Shown here piece after piece: positions 18,296 to 28,814 of a DNA stretch of 43,813 nt (position 1 is its first letter; the number at the start of each line of letters is the position of its first letter). Made by a program: the position numbers and the translations under genes. The stretch comes from Acinetobacter baumannii. GTDB taxonomy: Bacteria > Pseudomonadota > Gammaproteobacteria > Pseudomonadales > Moraxellaceae. The stretch is taken from positions 1 to 43,813 of the forward strand of contig NZ_JADVOP010000033.1 in assembly GCF_016508585.1 (NCBI RefSeq). The letters run 5' to 3'. The notes under the pieces are model-generated. The model saw only the letters and a list, made by a program, of their open reading frames with translations, was not told the origin of the DNA and ran no database searches.

Positions 18296-20263
18296 ATGCC
18301 TTCCAAAAAAATCACTTGGTTTGATAATATCAATCCAAATGTTTTCTTGAGCACTGTTGGAATAATTGCGCTTTTTTTAGCGATTGTTATCTTTGCACCA
18401 AATGCCTTTGAACTGATGACCAAAGAGATGAATAAATGGATCACGGATTCATTTAGTTGGTTCTATGTGCTGTCAGTGGCAATATTTTTAATCGTGCTGA
18501 TCTTTATTGCCTTTTCTGACATGGGCAAAATTAAACTTGGACCTGACCACAGCCAACCTGAATATAGTAATGGATCATGGTTTGCCATGCTGTTTACTGC
18601 AGGGATGGGAATCGGTTTAATGTTCTTTAGTGTGGCTGAACCAGTCATGCATTATGTCAATCCACCTACGGGAGATCCTCAAAGTATTGACGCTGCGCAA
18701 CAAGCGATGAGAATTACTTTCTTTCATTGGGGGCTACATGCTTGGGCGATTTATGCTGTTGTTGGTTTAACGCTGGCTTATTTTGCTTTCCGTTATAATT
18801 TGCCGCTCAAAGTCCGTTCAGGTTTATATCCAATTATTGGGCGAAGAATTTATGGACCGCTTGGAGATGCAGTAGATACTTTTGCTACCATTGGTACAGT
18901 ATTTGGTGTAGCCACGACTTTAGGCTTTGGGGTCACCCAAATTAATTCTGGCTTGAATTATTTATTCGGCTGGGAAAGTAATATTACCACGCAAATTATA
19001 TTGATCATCATTGTCAGTACACTTGCTTCATTGTCCGTGTTTTTAGGCTTGGATAAAGGAATCAAAAGACTTTCCGAGCTGAATCTCGTTCTGGCTTTGC
19101 TATTGCTTGGCTTTATTTTTCTAGCCAGTTCAAGTATTTATATTTTACAGGCCACCATTCAAAATGCGGGACAGTACATTTCCAATTTATTCACCATGAC
19201 CTTTAATCTATATGCCTATCAATCCAATGGTTGGATCGGTGGATGGACCATTGTGTATTGGGCATGGTGGATTTCATGGTCGCCATTTGTGGGAATGTTT
19301 ATTGCACGCGTCTCGAAAGGACGTACTATTCGAGAGTTTATTGTGGGCGTGTTGCTGATTCCGACAGGTTTTACCCTGATCTGGATGGGTTTCATTGGTA
19401 ATGCTGCATTGTTCAGTATTTTACAACAGGGGCAAGACAGTTTGATTGCTGCTGTGCAACAAGACTCCTCAGTTGCATTGTTTGAGTTTCTCGCTCATTT
19501 GCCATTTGCAGGAATTTCAAGTCTAATCGCGACACTGCTGGTGGTTCTGTTTTTTGTCACCTCGGCAGATTCTGGTGCATTGGTTACAGACTACCTGACA
19601 GCCAAGTCTGATAATTCACCGACTTGGCAACGTTTGTTCTGGACCATTTTAATGGCCGTACTCTCGATTATTTTATTAATGGTCGGAGGGCTTAGTGCAT
19701 TACAATCTGCGACAATGATGAGTGCATTGCCATTCACATTTATTATGCTCTTGCTATGTTGGGGCTTGGTGAAAGCACTTCGGGTGGATGTCACCAAAAT
19801 GCAGGCTTTGCAGGTTGCAAGAATTACCCCGAGAGCTGTACAAAATCCAAGAAGCTGGCAACAACGTCTAGGCTTGATTATGCATTATCCACATACCCAA
19901 GCTGAGGTGCGTGAATATATTCAATCTCATGTGATTAAAGCTTTTGAAAGCATTCGCTATGAATTTAAGCGCCGCGCTTTAAATGTCGTCATCAAAGAAA
20001 TGGAAGATGGTGTACAACTCAGTGTTGATCATCATAATGAATTGAATTTCATTTATAAAGTGATGGTACGGGAAATGGTTGCTCCAAGCTTTATGATGAA
20101 TGAACAGCATCAAGATACGGATGATTTTTATCAAGCAGAAGTGTTCTTGAGAGAGGGTGGTCAAAACTATGATGTGATGGAGTGGACGCAGGAAGACTTG
20201 ATTCAGGACATCATTGATCAATATGAACGTCACTTGCATTTTTTAAATGTACTGAGAAGCTAA
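18296..20263 (+). CDS. betT: BCCT-family choline/betaine transporter (BetT-like)
   Basis: A 655-aa inner-membrane transporter of the betaine-choline-carnitine family with 12 predicted helices up to about residue 500 and a long cytoplasmic C-terminal domain of about 150 residues, as in E. coli BetT. Diagnostic stretches are FTAGMGIGLMFFSVAEPVMH near 101, FHWGLHAWAIYAVVGL near 143, the Trp-rich WAWWISWSPFVGMFIARVSK near 320, and TSADSGALVTDYL near 420. It is likely to import choline for glycine betaine synthesis under osmotic stress. GGGGGA upstream supports ATG 18296. No betA, betB or betI lies next to it, so it is a stand-alone locus. Confidence 0.9.
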   Translation: MPSKKITWFDNINPNVFLSTVGIIALFLAIVIFAPNAFELMTKEMNKWITDSFSWFYVLSVAIFLIVLIFIAFSDMGKIKLGPDHSQPEYSNGSWFAMLFTAGMGIGLMFFSVAEPVMHYVNPPTGDPQSIDAAQQAMRITFFHWGLHAWAIYAVVGLTLAYFAFRYNLPLKVRSGLYPIIGRRIYGPLGDAVDTFATIGTVFGVATTLGFGVTQINSGLNYLFGWESNITTQIILIIIVSTLASLSVFLGLDKGIKRLSELNLVLALLLLGFIFLASSSIYILQATIQNAGQYISNLFTMTFNLYAYQSNGWIGGWTIVYWAWWISWSPFVGMFIARVSKGRTIREFIVGVLLIPTGFTLIWMGFIGNAALFSILQQGQDSLIAAVQQDSSVALFEFLAHLPFAGISSLIATLLVVLFFVTSADSGALVTDYLTAKSDNSPTWQRLFWTILMAVLSIILLMVGGLSALQSATMMSALPFTFIMLLLCWGLVKALRVDVTKMQALQVARITPRAVQNPRSWQQRLGLIMHYPHTQAEVREYIQSHVIKAFESIRYEFKRRALNVVIKEMEDGVQLSVDHHNELNFIYKVMVREMVAPSFMMNEQHQDTDDFYQAEVFLREGGQNYDVMEWTQEDLIQDIIDQYERHLHFLNVLRS

Positions 20264-20604
20264 GTTATTTATTTTAAGTAACGTGAGTTCGACGTAATCA
20301 CTTATTTAACTTATTGAAAAATATAAACTGTGCGGATTATTACTGAGTTTTCATCCAATTTCAGGATCAGCCTGCGGCTAGCGCTACTTTTCTTTCGGGA
20401 TGAGGAGCGAAGCTCCGCAAGGGCAACCATCTTGCACAGCGGTATTGCTGCTCACCGCAAAACTCGTCAGCTACCAGCAACATATTTAATCAGTCGCAGA
20501 AACAATACATTATAGAAGTAGTCCTGCCTAAGACAGTTGCGGATGACGTTTCCGAGTATCATATTTTATCAAGATTTTTATATTGAACTCAGGTTGAGCA
20601 ATAA
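20264..20604. other. Gene-free spacer with a GC-rich hairpin patch
   Basis: This 340-bp spacer holds a local GC-rich patch (about 20365-20470) with three short stems: AGCC-TGC-GGCT (20369-20379), GGAGC-GAA-GCTCC (20404-20416) and GCGGT...ACCGC (20439-20458). A 61-codon open frame crosses it but has no ribosome binding site and no recognisable product. The patch could be the remnant of an interspersed repeat or a decayed gene. Confidence 0.5.
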
Positions 20605-20634
20605 AAAAAAGGACTCTGATGAGTCCTTTTTTAT
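20605..20634 (-). terminator. Terminator of omp33
   Basis: GGACTC pairs with GAGTCC around TGAT (20611-20626), with an A8 run on the left that becomes a T run on the minus strand. It lies 20 nt beyond the omp33 stop. The right-hand T run means it can also work on the plus strand. Confidence 0.88.
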
Positions 20635-20653
20635 TCATTCGATTTCTTAGAAC

Positions 20654-21538
20654 TTAGAAACGGAATTTAGCGTTTAAGCCAACAGTTTGCGTATCACCAA
20701 CATAAGCGATTGCTTGACCTTTATTCGCTTCGTAGTTTGCATTTACATAGCTTGCACCAACTGCAATTGCAGGAGTGATGAAGTAGTTTACGTTCGCGCC
20801 CCAAGCTGAATCTGGAGTACCTTCGTAGCTAGAAGCTGCGTAAGAAGCACCAACGCTTAATTGTGGGTTCAAATAGAAATCAGTTTTGAATTGGTAAGCA
20901 GTCGCATCACCATAAACAATACCTGATTCAAAAGCTAAAGACATGTTAGTACCGTCAATACCGCCAACGTATTTAGCACGTGCAGTGATTGCGTCTTGGT
21001 CTTCGTTGATTGTTGCAGCTTCAGCAGTTGCTTTAGCAACGCCGTTACCCATTACATTGAATGCATCTAAAGCAACTTGGTCAGCAACGTTTGTATAACC
21101 AACAGCAACCAAGAAGTTTTGAGTAGGTAAAGCACCTAATTCTAAAGCAAAACGGTCGCCTTGATCGTTAGATAAGCCGTGTTTACCGTCTAGAATTGTG
21201 TGGCTATAAGATACACTTGCATAAGCAGGTACATATGGTGTTGGAACATAAGCTTCAGCTTTAGCACCATAGTTGTGCGCAGTTACGCCAGCATCTAATT
21301 CGCCATAGTTGTACGCTAAAGATACGTTAGAAGCTTGGTTTAAGAACGCTGCTTCAGCCAAAGGACCTTTAGAAGAGTCAACATTTTTGAAGTAGAAAGT
21401 ACCTTGAAGACCACCAGTGAAGTCTTTGTCATTTTCAGTTGTATCGATATACTCTGATTGACCTTGAACTTCAAATTGGTATGCTTGTGCGCCGGTCATG
21501 GCTAATAATAGAGCAGTGGCTAAACCGAGTTTTTTCAT
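20654..21538 (-). CDS. omp33: Outer-membrane porin Omp33-36 family
   Basis: A 294-aa outer-membrane beta-barrel resembling Acinetobacter Omp33-36, a water/solute channel tied in A. baumannii to carbapenem susceptibility and virulence. It has the signal peptide MKKLGLATALLLAMTGAQAY with cleavage after AQA. Mature landmarks are QFEVQGQSEYIDTTENDKDF, SKGPLAEAAFLNQASNVSLA and AEAYVPTPYVPAYASVSYSH. Alternating strands end in the C-terminal Phe (LNAKFRF) required for outer-membrane assembly. ATG 21538 is chosen because it starts the signal peptide and has GGAAAAG upstream; the frame is open to 21571. A strong minus-strand promoter lies at 21577-21604. It is divergent from the OXA beta-lactamase gene. 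Confidence 0.92.
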   Translation of the reverse strand: MKKLGLATALLLAMTGAQAYQFEVQGQSEYIDTTENDKDFTGGLQGTFYFKNVDSSKGPLAEAAFLNQASNVSLAYNYGELDAGVTAHNYGAKAEAYVPTPYVPAYASVSYSHTILDGKHGLSNDQGDRFALELGALPTQNFLVAVGYTNVADQVALDAFNVMGNGVAKATAEAATINEDQDAITARAKYVGGIDGTNMSLAFESGIVYGDATAYQFKTDFYLNPQLSVGASYAASSYEGTPDSAWGANVNYFITPAIAVGASYVNANYEANKGQAIAYVGDTQTVGLNAKFRF

Positions 21539-21576
21539 AATCTTTTCCAATAGGAGAAATTGGTGAAACACACGGC

Positions 21577-21604
21577 ATTGTATTGTAACAATATATTAAG
21601 TCAA
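21577..21604 (-). promoter_or_regulatory. Sigma70-type promoter of omp33
   Basis: On the minus strand, -35 TTGACT (21599-21604), a 16-bp spacer and -10 TACAAT (21577-21582). Transcription would start near 21570, giving a leader of about 32 nt. Confidence 0.75.
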
Positions 21605-21981
21605 TGATGTTTAAGACGTATGTTTACAAAGCAGATACATGAAAAAAAGCACTGTTTAAAAAACGAACATTTGTTTAAGTTCAAGTCAACCTGAAAAAAA
21701 GTTTAATCAGAACAAGTAAATAAAACTAAAGAGCAGGGATAGTCACTAAAAAAAGAATGCCAAAACACGAATTTCACTTATTTGTTTTTTCTATTGTATT
21801 TTGTTATTAATTTGTATTTTCGATGGTATTTTTGCAATCCATGTCAAGAAAATGTCATTAAAATCTGTTTAGCAAGCTTTAAATATGTGATCTGATATTC
21901 ATTTTATTTTAAAAAATGTTGAATGTGGCGCAATTATTAGTAAAAACGATAATATTTCTATATCCGATCAATTTAATAGGT

Positions 21982-22010
21982 TTTACAAAGTGTGATGCAT
22001 TTTGGATAAT
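21982..22010 (+). promoter_or_regulatory. Orphan sigma70-type promoter, small RNA candidate A
   Basis: -35 TTTACA (21982-21987), exactly 17 bp, -10 GATAAT (22005-22010). No gene follows before a strong terminator 80 nt downstream. Confidence 0.6.
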
Positions 22011-22016
22011 AAGTCT

Positions 22017-22097
22017 ATAAAGTTCATTGCTAATCAATGAGTTTTTTTAAATTCGCAGTTTATATGCCCAGCTTTCCCCAAGGTTGGGCTTTTTTTT
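22017..22097 (+). ncRNA. Candidate small RNA A between omp33 and blaOXA
   Basis: A unit of about 80 nt: promoter at 21982-22010, predicted start near 22017, a first hairpin CATTG-CTAAT-CAATG (22025-22039) followed by a T7 tract, and a terminator hairpin ending in eight T (22066-22097). No supported reading frame lies inside. The layout, with a short hairpin, a U-rich single strand and an intrinsic terminator, is that of Hfq-type regulatory RNAs. No known family was recognised. Confidence 0.5.
22066..22097 (+). terminator. Terminator of small RNA candidate A
   Basis: GCCCA (22066-22070) pairs with TGGGC (22085-22089), with further G-U and A-U pairs inside, followed by T8. Confidence 0.8.
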
Positions 22098-22114
22098 GTT
22101 TAAAAATCAATAAA

Positions 22115-22143
22115 TTTACTATTGAACAAAGCAGGTTTAAAAT
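22115..22143 (+). promoter_or_regulatory. Orphan sigma70-type promoter, small RNA candidate B
   Basis: -35 TTTACT (22115-22120), 17 bp, -10 TAAAAT (22138-22143). It begins 17 nt after the T run of the preceding unit. Confidence 0.5.
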
Positions 22144-22148
22144 TATGC

Positions 22149-23261
<1,113 letters not shown>

Positions 23262-23272
23262 ATGCAAGGGAT

Positions 23273-23308
23273 AAAAAAATGCCCAGTTTATTGGGGGTAA
23301 CTGGGCAT
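23273..23308 (-). terminator. Terminator-like hairpin after blaOXA, oriented to the minus strand
   Basis: ATGCCCAGTT pairs with AACTGGGCAT over 10 bp. The A7 run precedes it, so the T tract exists only on the minus strand; the plus-strand tail is TGAAAAGG. It would stop antisense transcription into blaOXA rather than end the blaOXA mRNA in the classic way. Confidence 0.6.
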
Positions 23309-23484
23309 TGAAAAGGGAATATTTTCAAAATGTGATAATTCACTTGATTTTTATATTTTATGGATATTCTATTTATATGTAAAATGTTAATTTTCAATAT
23401 AACTTATCTATAAAAACGATAGTATGTCGAATGCGGCAAGTAAACTGAGGTTTAAATACTTGGGTGGAATCGCTTCAGATGCCC

Positions 23485-23490
23485 TATAAT
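23485..23490 (+). promoter_or_regulatory. -10 element of the diguanylate cyclase gene
   Basis: A perfect TATAAT about 50 nt before the start codon. The -35 region is weak (TTGGGT at 19-bp spacing), which suggests activator dependence or a weak promoter. Confidence 0.4.
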
Positions 23491-23542
23491 ATAGCCAAAT
23501 TTTTTAGATTCATTCGACATTACTTCCCATAGGGTCATGACG

Positions 23543-25255
23543 ATGGTGCAGGAACTCCGATCAGAACAAATAAGCACCCGTTTGCTTATCCTCATGTCAG
23601 TCATCATTTTGTCCGTTTTATTGATCGCTGTTCCTCAAATTATCAGTAATTATCAAGAATACGTTCGTTCAAAGAGAATTCTGGTCGATATTCAAACCCT
23701 ACAAATATTTGCAGAAACATCCAATAAAATATCTCGAGAAAGAGCGCCGACCAATAAGGCGATGTCGAGTTCAGCACAAGATTTTTCTGAAAATATGAAA
23801 GCTTTGCGAGATTATCGTAAGGGGGTGGATCGGCAGATTGATCTAACCGTCGAATCTTTAAAACAGACGGGCTTCGATGTTTTAGCGAATCAGGTGGATG
23901 TACAATTAAGGCATGATTTAGCTGTTGCACGGGGGCAGGTAGATGCCTATTTGGCACTACCTGTAAAAGAACGGACCTCTGTTCAAATGGATCAAGCAAT
24001 TCAAGGTATGTTTGCTGCATGGGACAGTGGTAGAGCCATGTTACAGCGATTAATCAATGACTCCAAAAAAATAAATAGTGATGTGACGGACTATGCATCT
24101 ATCGTTTTGATCTTGGCTGATTTACGTGATCAATCAGGACGTGTGGCTTCTAATATTATGGCGCCTCTGAGTTTTTCTGAACCTATTCCTGAATATAACA
24201 AAGCGCGTTCACTACAAACCCAAGAACAAGTAAAATACTTATGGCGTTTAATAGATACCATGCAGATGGAGAATTTAAAAACACCAGTTTATCTACATCT
24301 ATATGCCCAAGTAAAAAGCCAATTTATTGATCAAGGATTACCGACAGTCAATCGTCTGATTGAGGAAAGTTCACATCAGCAAGCTTATTTTCTAACAGCA
24401 AATCAGTTGACGGATGTATTGGTTGGAAAATTCAATTCAGTGATCGACTTACAAAAATATCTATTGGAAACACACGCCTTGAGTGCTCAAGCACAAATGG
24501 AGTCGGAGCAACGGCAGTTTTTGATCAACTTATTTATCTCGCTTCTGTCATTGGCTGTGGCAATGTTTACCATGGTATATACCAGAAAGAAACTCTTTGA
24601 ACCTTTGATCTATGCCAGAAACATGATTTTAGAGTTAGCACAGGTCCAAGAGCGAGATTATATGGGTGCTGTTTCTGTGCAAAACAAAGAAGTGCATACA
24701 TTGACAGATGCGATTGATAAATTAAAAGAGATGTTAAAACAGCGTGATGCCTTTGAATTTCAATTACAAAACAGTGCAAATACCGACATTTTAACCGGAG
24801 TTTCTAATCGCCTGGCATTAGAAGATTATTTAAAAAATATTGCCCATCAAACAGAACGTTTTGAAAAACTTACTCTCATTATGGTGGATATTGATAACTT
24901 TAAATATGTAAATGATCAATTTGGGCATATCTTAGGCGATTCCGTCATTGTTGAAATTGCTCAATGCCTAAAAGCCAATATTGCTCAGTCTAATTTAATT
25001 GTCCGTTTTGGCGGTGACGAGTTTTTGATTTTAATTGATCAGGTGGAGTGGGATTGGGCGTTGCAAATTGCTGAAAGTATTCTGGCAGATGTTTCACAAT
25101 TAAAATTTAATCATGCGTCTTCAACAGATCACTTGAATGTTTCCGTGAGTATTGGCGTGGCAACTGGAGCGAAGAATTGGGAAGATTTGTTTGCTCAAGC
25201 GGATGCATCTTTATTTAAGGCAAAAGCACAAGGTCGCAATAAAGTCGTAGGATAG
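23543..25255 (+). CDS. Membrane diguanylate cyclase (GGDEF)
   Basis: Predicted inner-membrane enzyme that makes cyclic di-GMP from GTP. One helix near residues 12-34, a periplasmic all-helical sensor region of about 280 residues, a second helix near 325-345, a HAMP-like linker with coiled coil, and a C-terminal GGDEF domain. The active site reads RFGGDEF (residues 490-494 from this start), with DILTGVSNRLAL before it and SVSIGVATG after it. An RxxD inhibitory site is not obvious. There is no EAL domain. ATG 23543 is preferred over ATG 23537 because AGGG at 23531-23534 is then 8 nt upstream instead of 2. The input signal is unknown. Confidence 0.9.
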   Translation: MVQELRSEQISTRLLILMSVIILSVLLIAVPQIISNYQEYVRSKRILVDIQTLQIFAETSNKISRERAPTNKAMSSSAQDFSENMKALRDYRKGVDRQIDLTVESLKQTGFDVLANQVDVQLRHDLAVARGQVDAYLALPVKERTSVQMDQAIQGMFAAWDSGRAMLQRLINDSKKINSDVTDYASIVLILADLRDQSGRVASNIMAPLSFSEPIPEYNKARSLQTQEQVKYLWRLIDTMQMENLKTPVYLHLYAQVKSQFIDQGLPTVNRLIEESSHQQAYFLTANQLTDVLVGKFNSVIDLQKYLLETHALSAQAQMESEQRQFLINLFISLLSLAVAMFTMVYTRKKLFEPLIYARNMILELAQVQERDYMGAVSVQNKEVHTLTDAIDKLKEMLKQRDAFEFQLQNSANTDILTGVSNRLALEDYLKNIAHQTERFEKLTLIMVDIDNFKYVNDQFGHILGDSVIVEIAQCLKANIAQSNLIVRFGGDEFLILIDQVEWDWALQIAESILADVSQLKFNHASSTDHLNVSVSIGVATGAKNWEDLFAQADASLFKAKAQGRNKVVG

Positions 25256-25477
25256 TACAATCAGGCATGGCTATTTGAGATACACGTTCTTTGATCCCCG
25301 ATTTATACAGATAAATTAGATGACAAATAGAATTGTGTTAAAAGATCATTTCGCGACGCATTAGGGGCAGATCAGAATATATGAAGAGAAAGGGCAGGAA
25401 TCTGAGTTTTATAAAAATTATATGAATTATTTAATTTCAAGATGAGATGATTAATCTCTCTCCAAGCCCTGTGGTAT

Positions 25478-25513
25478 AAAAAGAGAAACTCCCTCCTTAT
25501 TTAAAGGAGGGAG
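25478..25513 (-). terminator. Terminator of uvrA
   Basis: CTCCCTCCTT pairs perfectly with AAGGAGGGAG around ATTTA (25489-25513). On the minus strand the tail is TTTCTCTTTTTAT. It lies just beyond the uvrA stop. No other feature was seen in the 270-bp spacer 25256-25529. Confidence 0.8.
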
Positions 25514-25529
25514 GACAAGAGGGAGCCAC

Positions 25530-28361
25530 TTACTTTAACAGCGGTTTTAAGAATTTCGCTGTATGTGAAACTTTCGATTTAACCACATCTTCTGGTGTGC
25601 CTTCAGCAATAATTTGACCGCCACCTGAACCACCTTCAGGACCTAAGTCAATCACCCAGTCCGCAGTTTTAATCACGTCCAGATTATGCTCAATGACCAC
25701 AATAGTATTGCCCTTATTACGCAGCTCATGCAGGATGTCTAAAAGTTTGGCAATGTCATGGAAATGCAAGCCTGTGGTGGGTTCATCAAGCACGTACAAG
25801 GTTTTACCTGTATCTCGTTTGGCGAGTTCACGTGCCAATTTAACACGTTGTGCTTCGCCACCCGACAAGGTAGTTGCTGACTGACCTAAACGGATATAGC
25901 CCAAACCGACTTGATTTAAGGTTTCTAAGCGACGGTGAATCACAGGAATCGCATCAAAGAAATGCATTGCATCTTCAACCGTCATTTCCAACACATCTGA
26001 AATATTTTTACCTTTATAACCTACTTCCAATGTTTCACGATTATAACGTTGACCATGACAGGCATCACAAGGTACATACATATCAGGCAAGAAGTGCATG
26101 GCTACTTTGATCATGCCATCACCTTCACAGGCTTCACAGCGACCACCTTTGACGTTAAAAGAGAAACGACCTGCGGCATAACCACGCGCTTTGGCTTCAG
26201 GGGTTTGGGCAAACAATTCACGAATCGGAGTGAATAAACCTGTATAGGTTGCTGGATTGGATCGAGGTGTGCGTCCAATCGGGCTTTGATCAATATCTAC
26301 CACTTTATCGAGGAATTGCAAGCCGTCAATGGAGTCAAACTTCTCCGCCGTTAAGGTGGTTGCACCATTCAGTTGAGTTGCAGCCAAAGGCAATAGCGTA
26401 CGGTTGATCAGTGTGGATTTACCTGAACCTGAAACCCCTGTCACACACGTCATCACACCCAAAGGAATCGTCAGATCAACATTTTTAAGATTATGACCTG
26501 CTGCGCCCATCAGTTTAATTTGCTCTTCAGGTTTTGGCGGAGTTACACGTTGTTTAGGCACTTCGATTTTTAATTTTCCAGATAAGTATTTACCTGTTAA
26601 AGAATTTTCATTGCCTGCCAACTCGTCATAAGTTCCTTCGGCAATAACATGTCCACCATGTACGCCAGCACCTGGACCAATATCAATAATATGATCAGCT
26701 GCCCGAATAGCATCTTCATCATGTTCAACCACCAATACCGTATTGCCCAGATCACGTAAGCGAACCAATGTCTCAAGCAAACGGTCATTATCACGTTGAT
26801 GTAAACCAATAGACGGCTCATCTAAAACGTACATCACGCCCATTAAGCCTGCACCAATTTGTGAAGCAAGGCGAATACGCTGTGCTTCACCTCCAGAAAG
26901 GGTCTCGGCAGAACGTGAAAGGCTTAAATAATTTAAACCAACGGAAACAAGAAAATGTAAGCGCTCACGAATTTCTTTAAAAATTTTATCTGCGATTTCA
27001 CCTTTTGCACCTTCAAGGTTTAAATCTTGATAATAACTCTCTGCATCACCAATCGACATTTTGGTAATTTCAGCAATGGTTTTATCTTTAACGCGAACAT
27101 GGCGCGAAATTTCATTTAAACGTGAGCCACCACAAGCATCACAAGCAGCATTTGATAAATATTGTGCCAAATCATCACGCACATAATTCGATTCAGTTTC
27201 TCGATAGCGACGCTCTAAATGTGGCAAAATTCCTTCAAAAGGTTGCACGCGATTGTGTTTACGCCCACGTTCATCGATATAGCTTAAATCAACTTTTTCC
27301 TTGCCTGTTCCATATAGAAATTTCTTTTTGGTCTCTGCATCCAGCTCATTCCAAGGAGTGTCCAGAGAGAAACCAAAATGATCTGCAACTTTTTGAATCA
27401 TGCTGTAGTAGTAGGGGCGTTGTCTATCCCAGCCACGTATCGCACCTTGGCTAATCGAGACATCTGGGCTAGGAATTAATTTTTCAGCACTAAAGTGGCT
27501 ACGTGTTCCTAAGCCATCGCAGACAGGACAGGCACCAAAAGGATTATTGAACGAAAACAGGCGGGGTTCGAGTTCTGCTACTGCACGATCACATTCAGGA
27601 CATGAGTGCTTGGCGGAAAATACACGATCAGGTTGTTCACCACTCATCCACGATAAAATTGCAATGTCACCGCCTAGACGCAGTGCTGTTTCAAAGCTTT
27701 CTGCAATACGGTTGCCCAAATCATCACGTACTTTAAAACGATCTACCACCACTTCGATGGTGTGTTTTTTCTTTTTATCCAGCTCAGGTGGAGTATCAAT
27801 ATCAATAACTTCACCATCTACACGCGCACGGACAAAACCTTGACTCTGCAATTGTTCAAAGAGGTTGGTATATTCTCCTTTACGCTCACGAACCACAGGC
27901 GCAAGTAGCATTAACGCAGTACCTTCTTCCAAGGCTTTTACTGCATCCACCATTTCAGAAACAGTTTGTGCAACCATCGGTAAGTCATGTTCAGGGCAAT
28001 AGGGTGTCCCTACACGTGCATAGAGTAGACGTAAATAGTCGTAAATCTCAGTGATGGTTCCGACTGTTGAACGCGGATTATGGCTGGTCGACTTTTGTTC
28101 AATGGCAATGGCAGGGCTTAAACCTTCAATCGAATCAACTTCAGGCTTTTCCATTTGTGAAAGGAATTGACGTGCATAGGCAGAGAGGGATTCAACATAA
28201 CGACGTTGACCTTCAGCATATAAGGTATCAAAAGCCAGTGAGGATTTTCCTGAGCCTGAAAGTCCCGTGATCACCACAAACTTGTCACGTGGAATATCGA
28301 GTGACACATTTTTTAAATTATGGGTGCGTGCGCCTCGAATACGGATATGACTTTGACTCAT
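25530..28361 (-). CDS. uvrA: Excinuclease ABC subunit A
   Basis: Damage-recognition ATPase of nucleotide excision repair, 943 aa, matching the family length. Two ABC ATPase modules are visible: Walker [10 protein letters not shown] (33-41) and GVSGSGKST (about 640), with two signature motifs LSGGEAQR and Walker B segments ending [10 protein letters not shown] and [10 protein letters not shown]. Zinc-binding CxxC pairs occur at CPEC...CPVC (about 255-282), CDAC and CEAC...CDAC (about 740-765). GAGAAAG upstream supports ATG 28361. No canonical LexA box was seen in the upstream spacer, in keeping with the absence of LexA in Acinetobacter. Monocistronic. Confidence 0.98.
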   Translation of the reverse strand: MSQSHIRIRGARTHNLKNVSLDIPRDKFVVITGLSGSGKSSLAFDTLYAEGQRRYVESLSAYARQFLSQMEKPEVDSIEGLSPAIAIEQKSTSHNPRSTVGTITEIYDYLRLLYARVGTPYCPEHDLPMVAQTVSEMVDAVKALEEGTALMLLAPVVRERKGEYTNLFEQLQSQGFVRARVDGEVIDIDTPPELDKKKKHTIEVVVDRFKVRDDLGNRIAESFETALRLGGDIAILSWMSGEQPDRVFSAKHSCPECDRAVAELEPRLFSFNNPFGACPVCDGLGTRSHFSAEKLIPSPDVSISQGAIRGWDRQRPYYYSMIQKVADHFGFSLDTPWNELDAETKKKFLYGTGKEKVDLSYIDERGRKHNRVQPFEGILPHLERRYRETESNYVRDDLAQYLSNAACDACGGSRLNEISRHVRVKDKTIAEITKMSIGDAESYYQDLNLEGAKGEIADKIFKEIRERLHFLVSVGLNYLSLSRSAETLSGGEAQRIRLASQIGAGLMGVMYVLDEPSIGLHQRDNDRLLETLVRLRDLGNTVLVVEHDEDAIRAADHIIDIGPGAGVHGGHVIAEGTYDELAGNENSLTGKYLSGKLKIEVPKQRVTPPKPEEQIKLMGAAGHNLKNVDLTIPLGVMTCVTGVSGSGKSTLINRTLLPLAATQLNGATTLTAEKFDSIDGLQFLDKVVDIDQSPIGRTPRSNPATYTGLFTPIRELFAQTPEAKARGYAAGRFSFNVKGGRCEACEGDGMIKVAMHFLPDMYVPCDACHGQRYNRETLEVGYKGKNISDVLEMTVEDAMHFFDAIPVIHRRLETLNQVGLGYIRLGQSATTLSGGEAQRVKLARELAKRDTGKTLYVLDEPTTGLHFHDIAKLLDILHELRNKGNTIVVIEHNLDVIKTADWVIDLGPEGGSGGGQIIAEGTPEDVVKSKVSHTAKFLKPLLK

Positions 28362-28814
28362 AAAACTTTCTCGAAATTATGCGAATTAAAGTGCTATATG
28401 ATAGCGATTTAATTTTGTTCAAGCTGTAAAAAATAGTTTTTAAGCGACAAATTGTGTCATCTAACTGACCATTTTTAAAAAGTTATGACAATCAATGTTT
28501 TATATAAAACAATAAGATTCATAGCATTAGGCTGATTATGATTTATTTTCAAGGTCTAATTTTTATACTTTCAATATGACAATATAATTTATTTAAAATG
28601 AACTGTTTATGAAACAACCAATTTTACCCATCAAAAATTTAGTCTGCATTTTTGACCAAACGGATGGGGCTGTTTTGAGCGTTTGCTTAAGACAACTGAA
28701 TTGGCTGAAAAACCATTTATCTAGAAACTGAGATTGTAAGACAATTATTCTGAGATTGGTTATTATTTTTACTGTAACATGTGTGATGTGGATCGCATTT
28801 ACAGGGGCTTAAAA
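28362..28814. other. Gene-free spacer, about 450 bp
   Basis: AT-rich region between the divergent uvrA and the 28815 gene. It must hold both promoters. A 40-codon open frame at 28609-28731 has no ribosome binding site and no recognisable product. No strong hairpin or repeat was seen. Confidence 0.5.

Noticed and set aside
20330..20515. 61-codon open frame in the GC-rich patch
   Set aside because: No ribosome binding site or recognisable protein; the open frame follows from the local GC-rich hairpins.
28362..28460. LexA (SOS) box upstream of uvrA
   Set aside because: No CTG-N10-CAG-type operator seen near the start, and Acinetobacter lacks LexA.
28609..28731. 40-codon open frame starting MKQPILPIKN upstream of the 28815 gene
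   Set aside because: No ribosome binding site and no recognisable family. A small protein cannot be excluded but is not supported.
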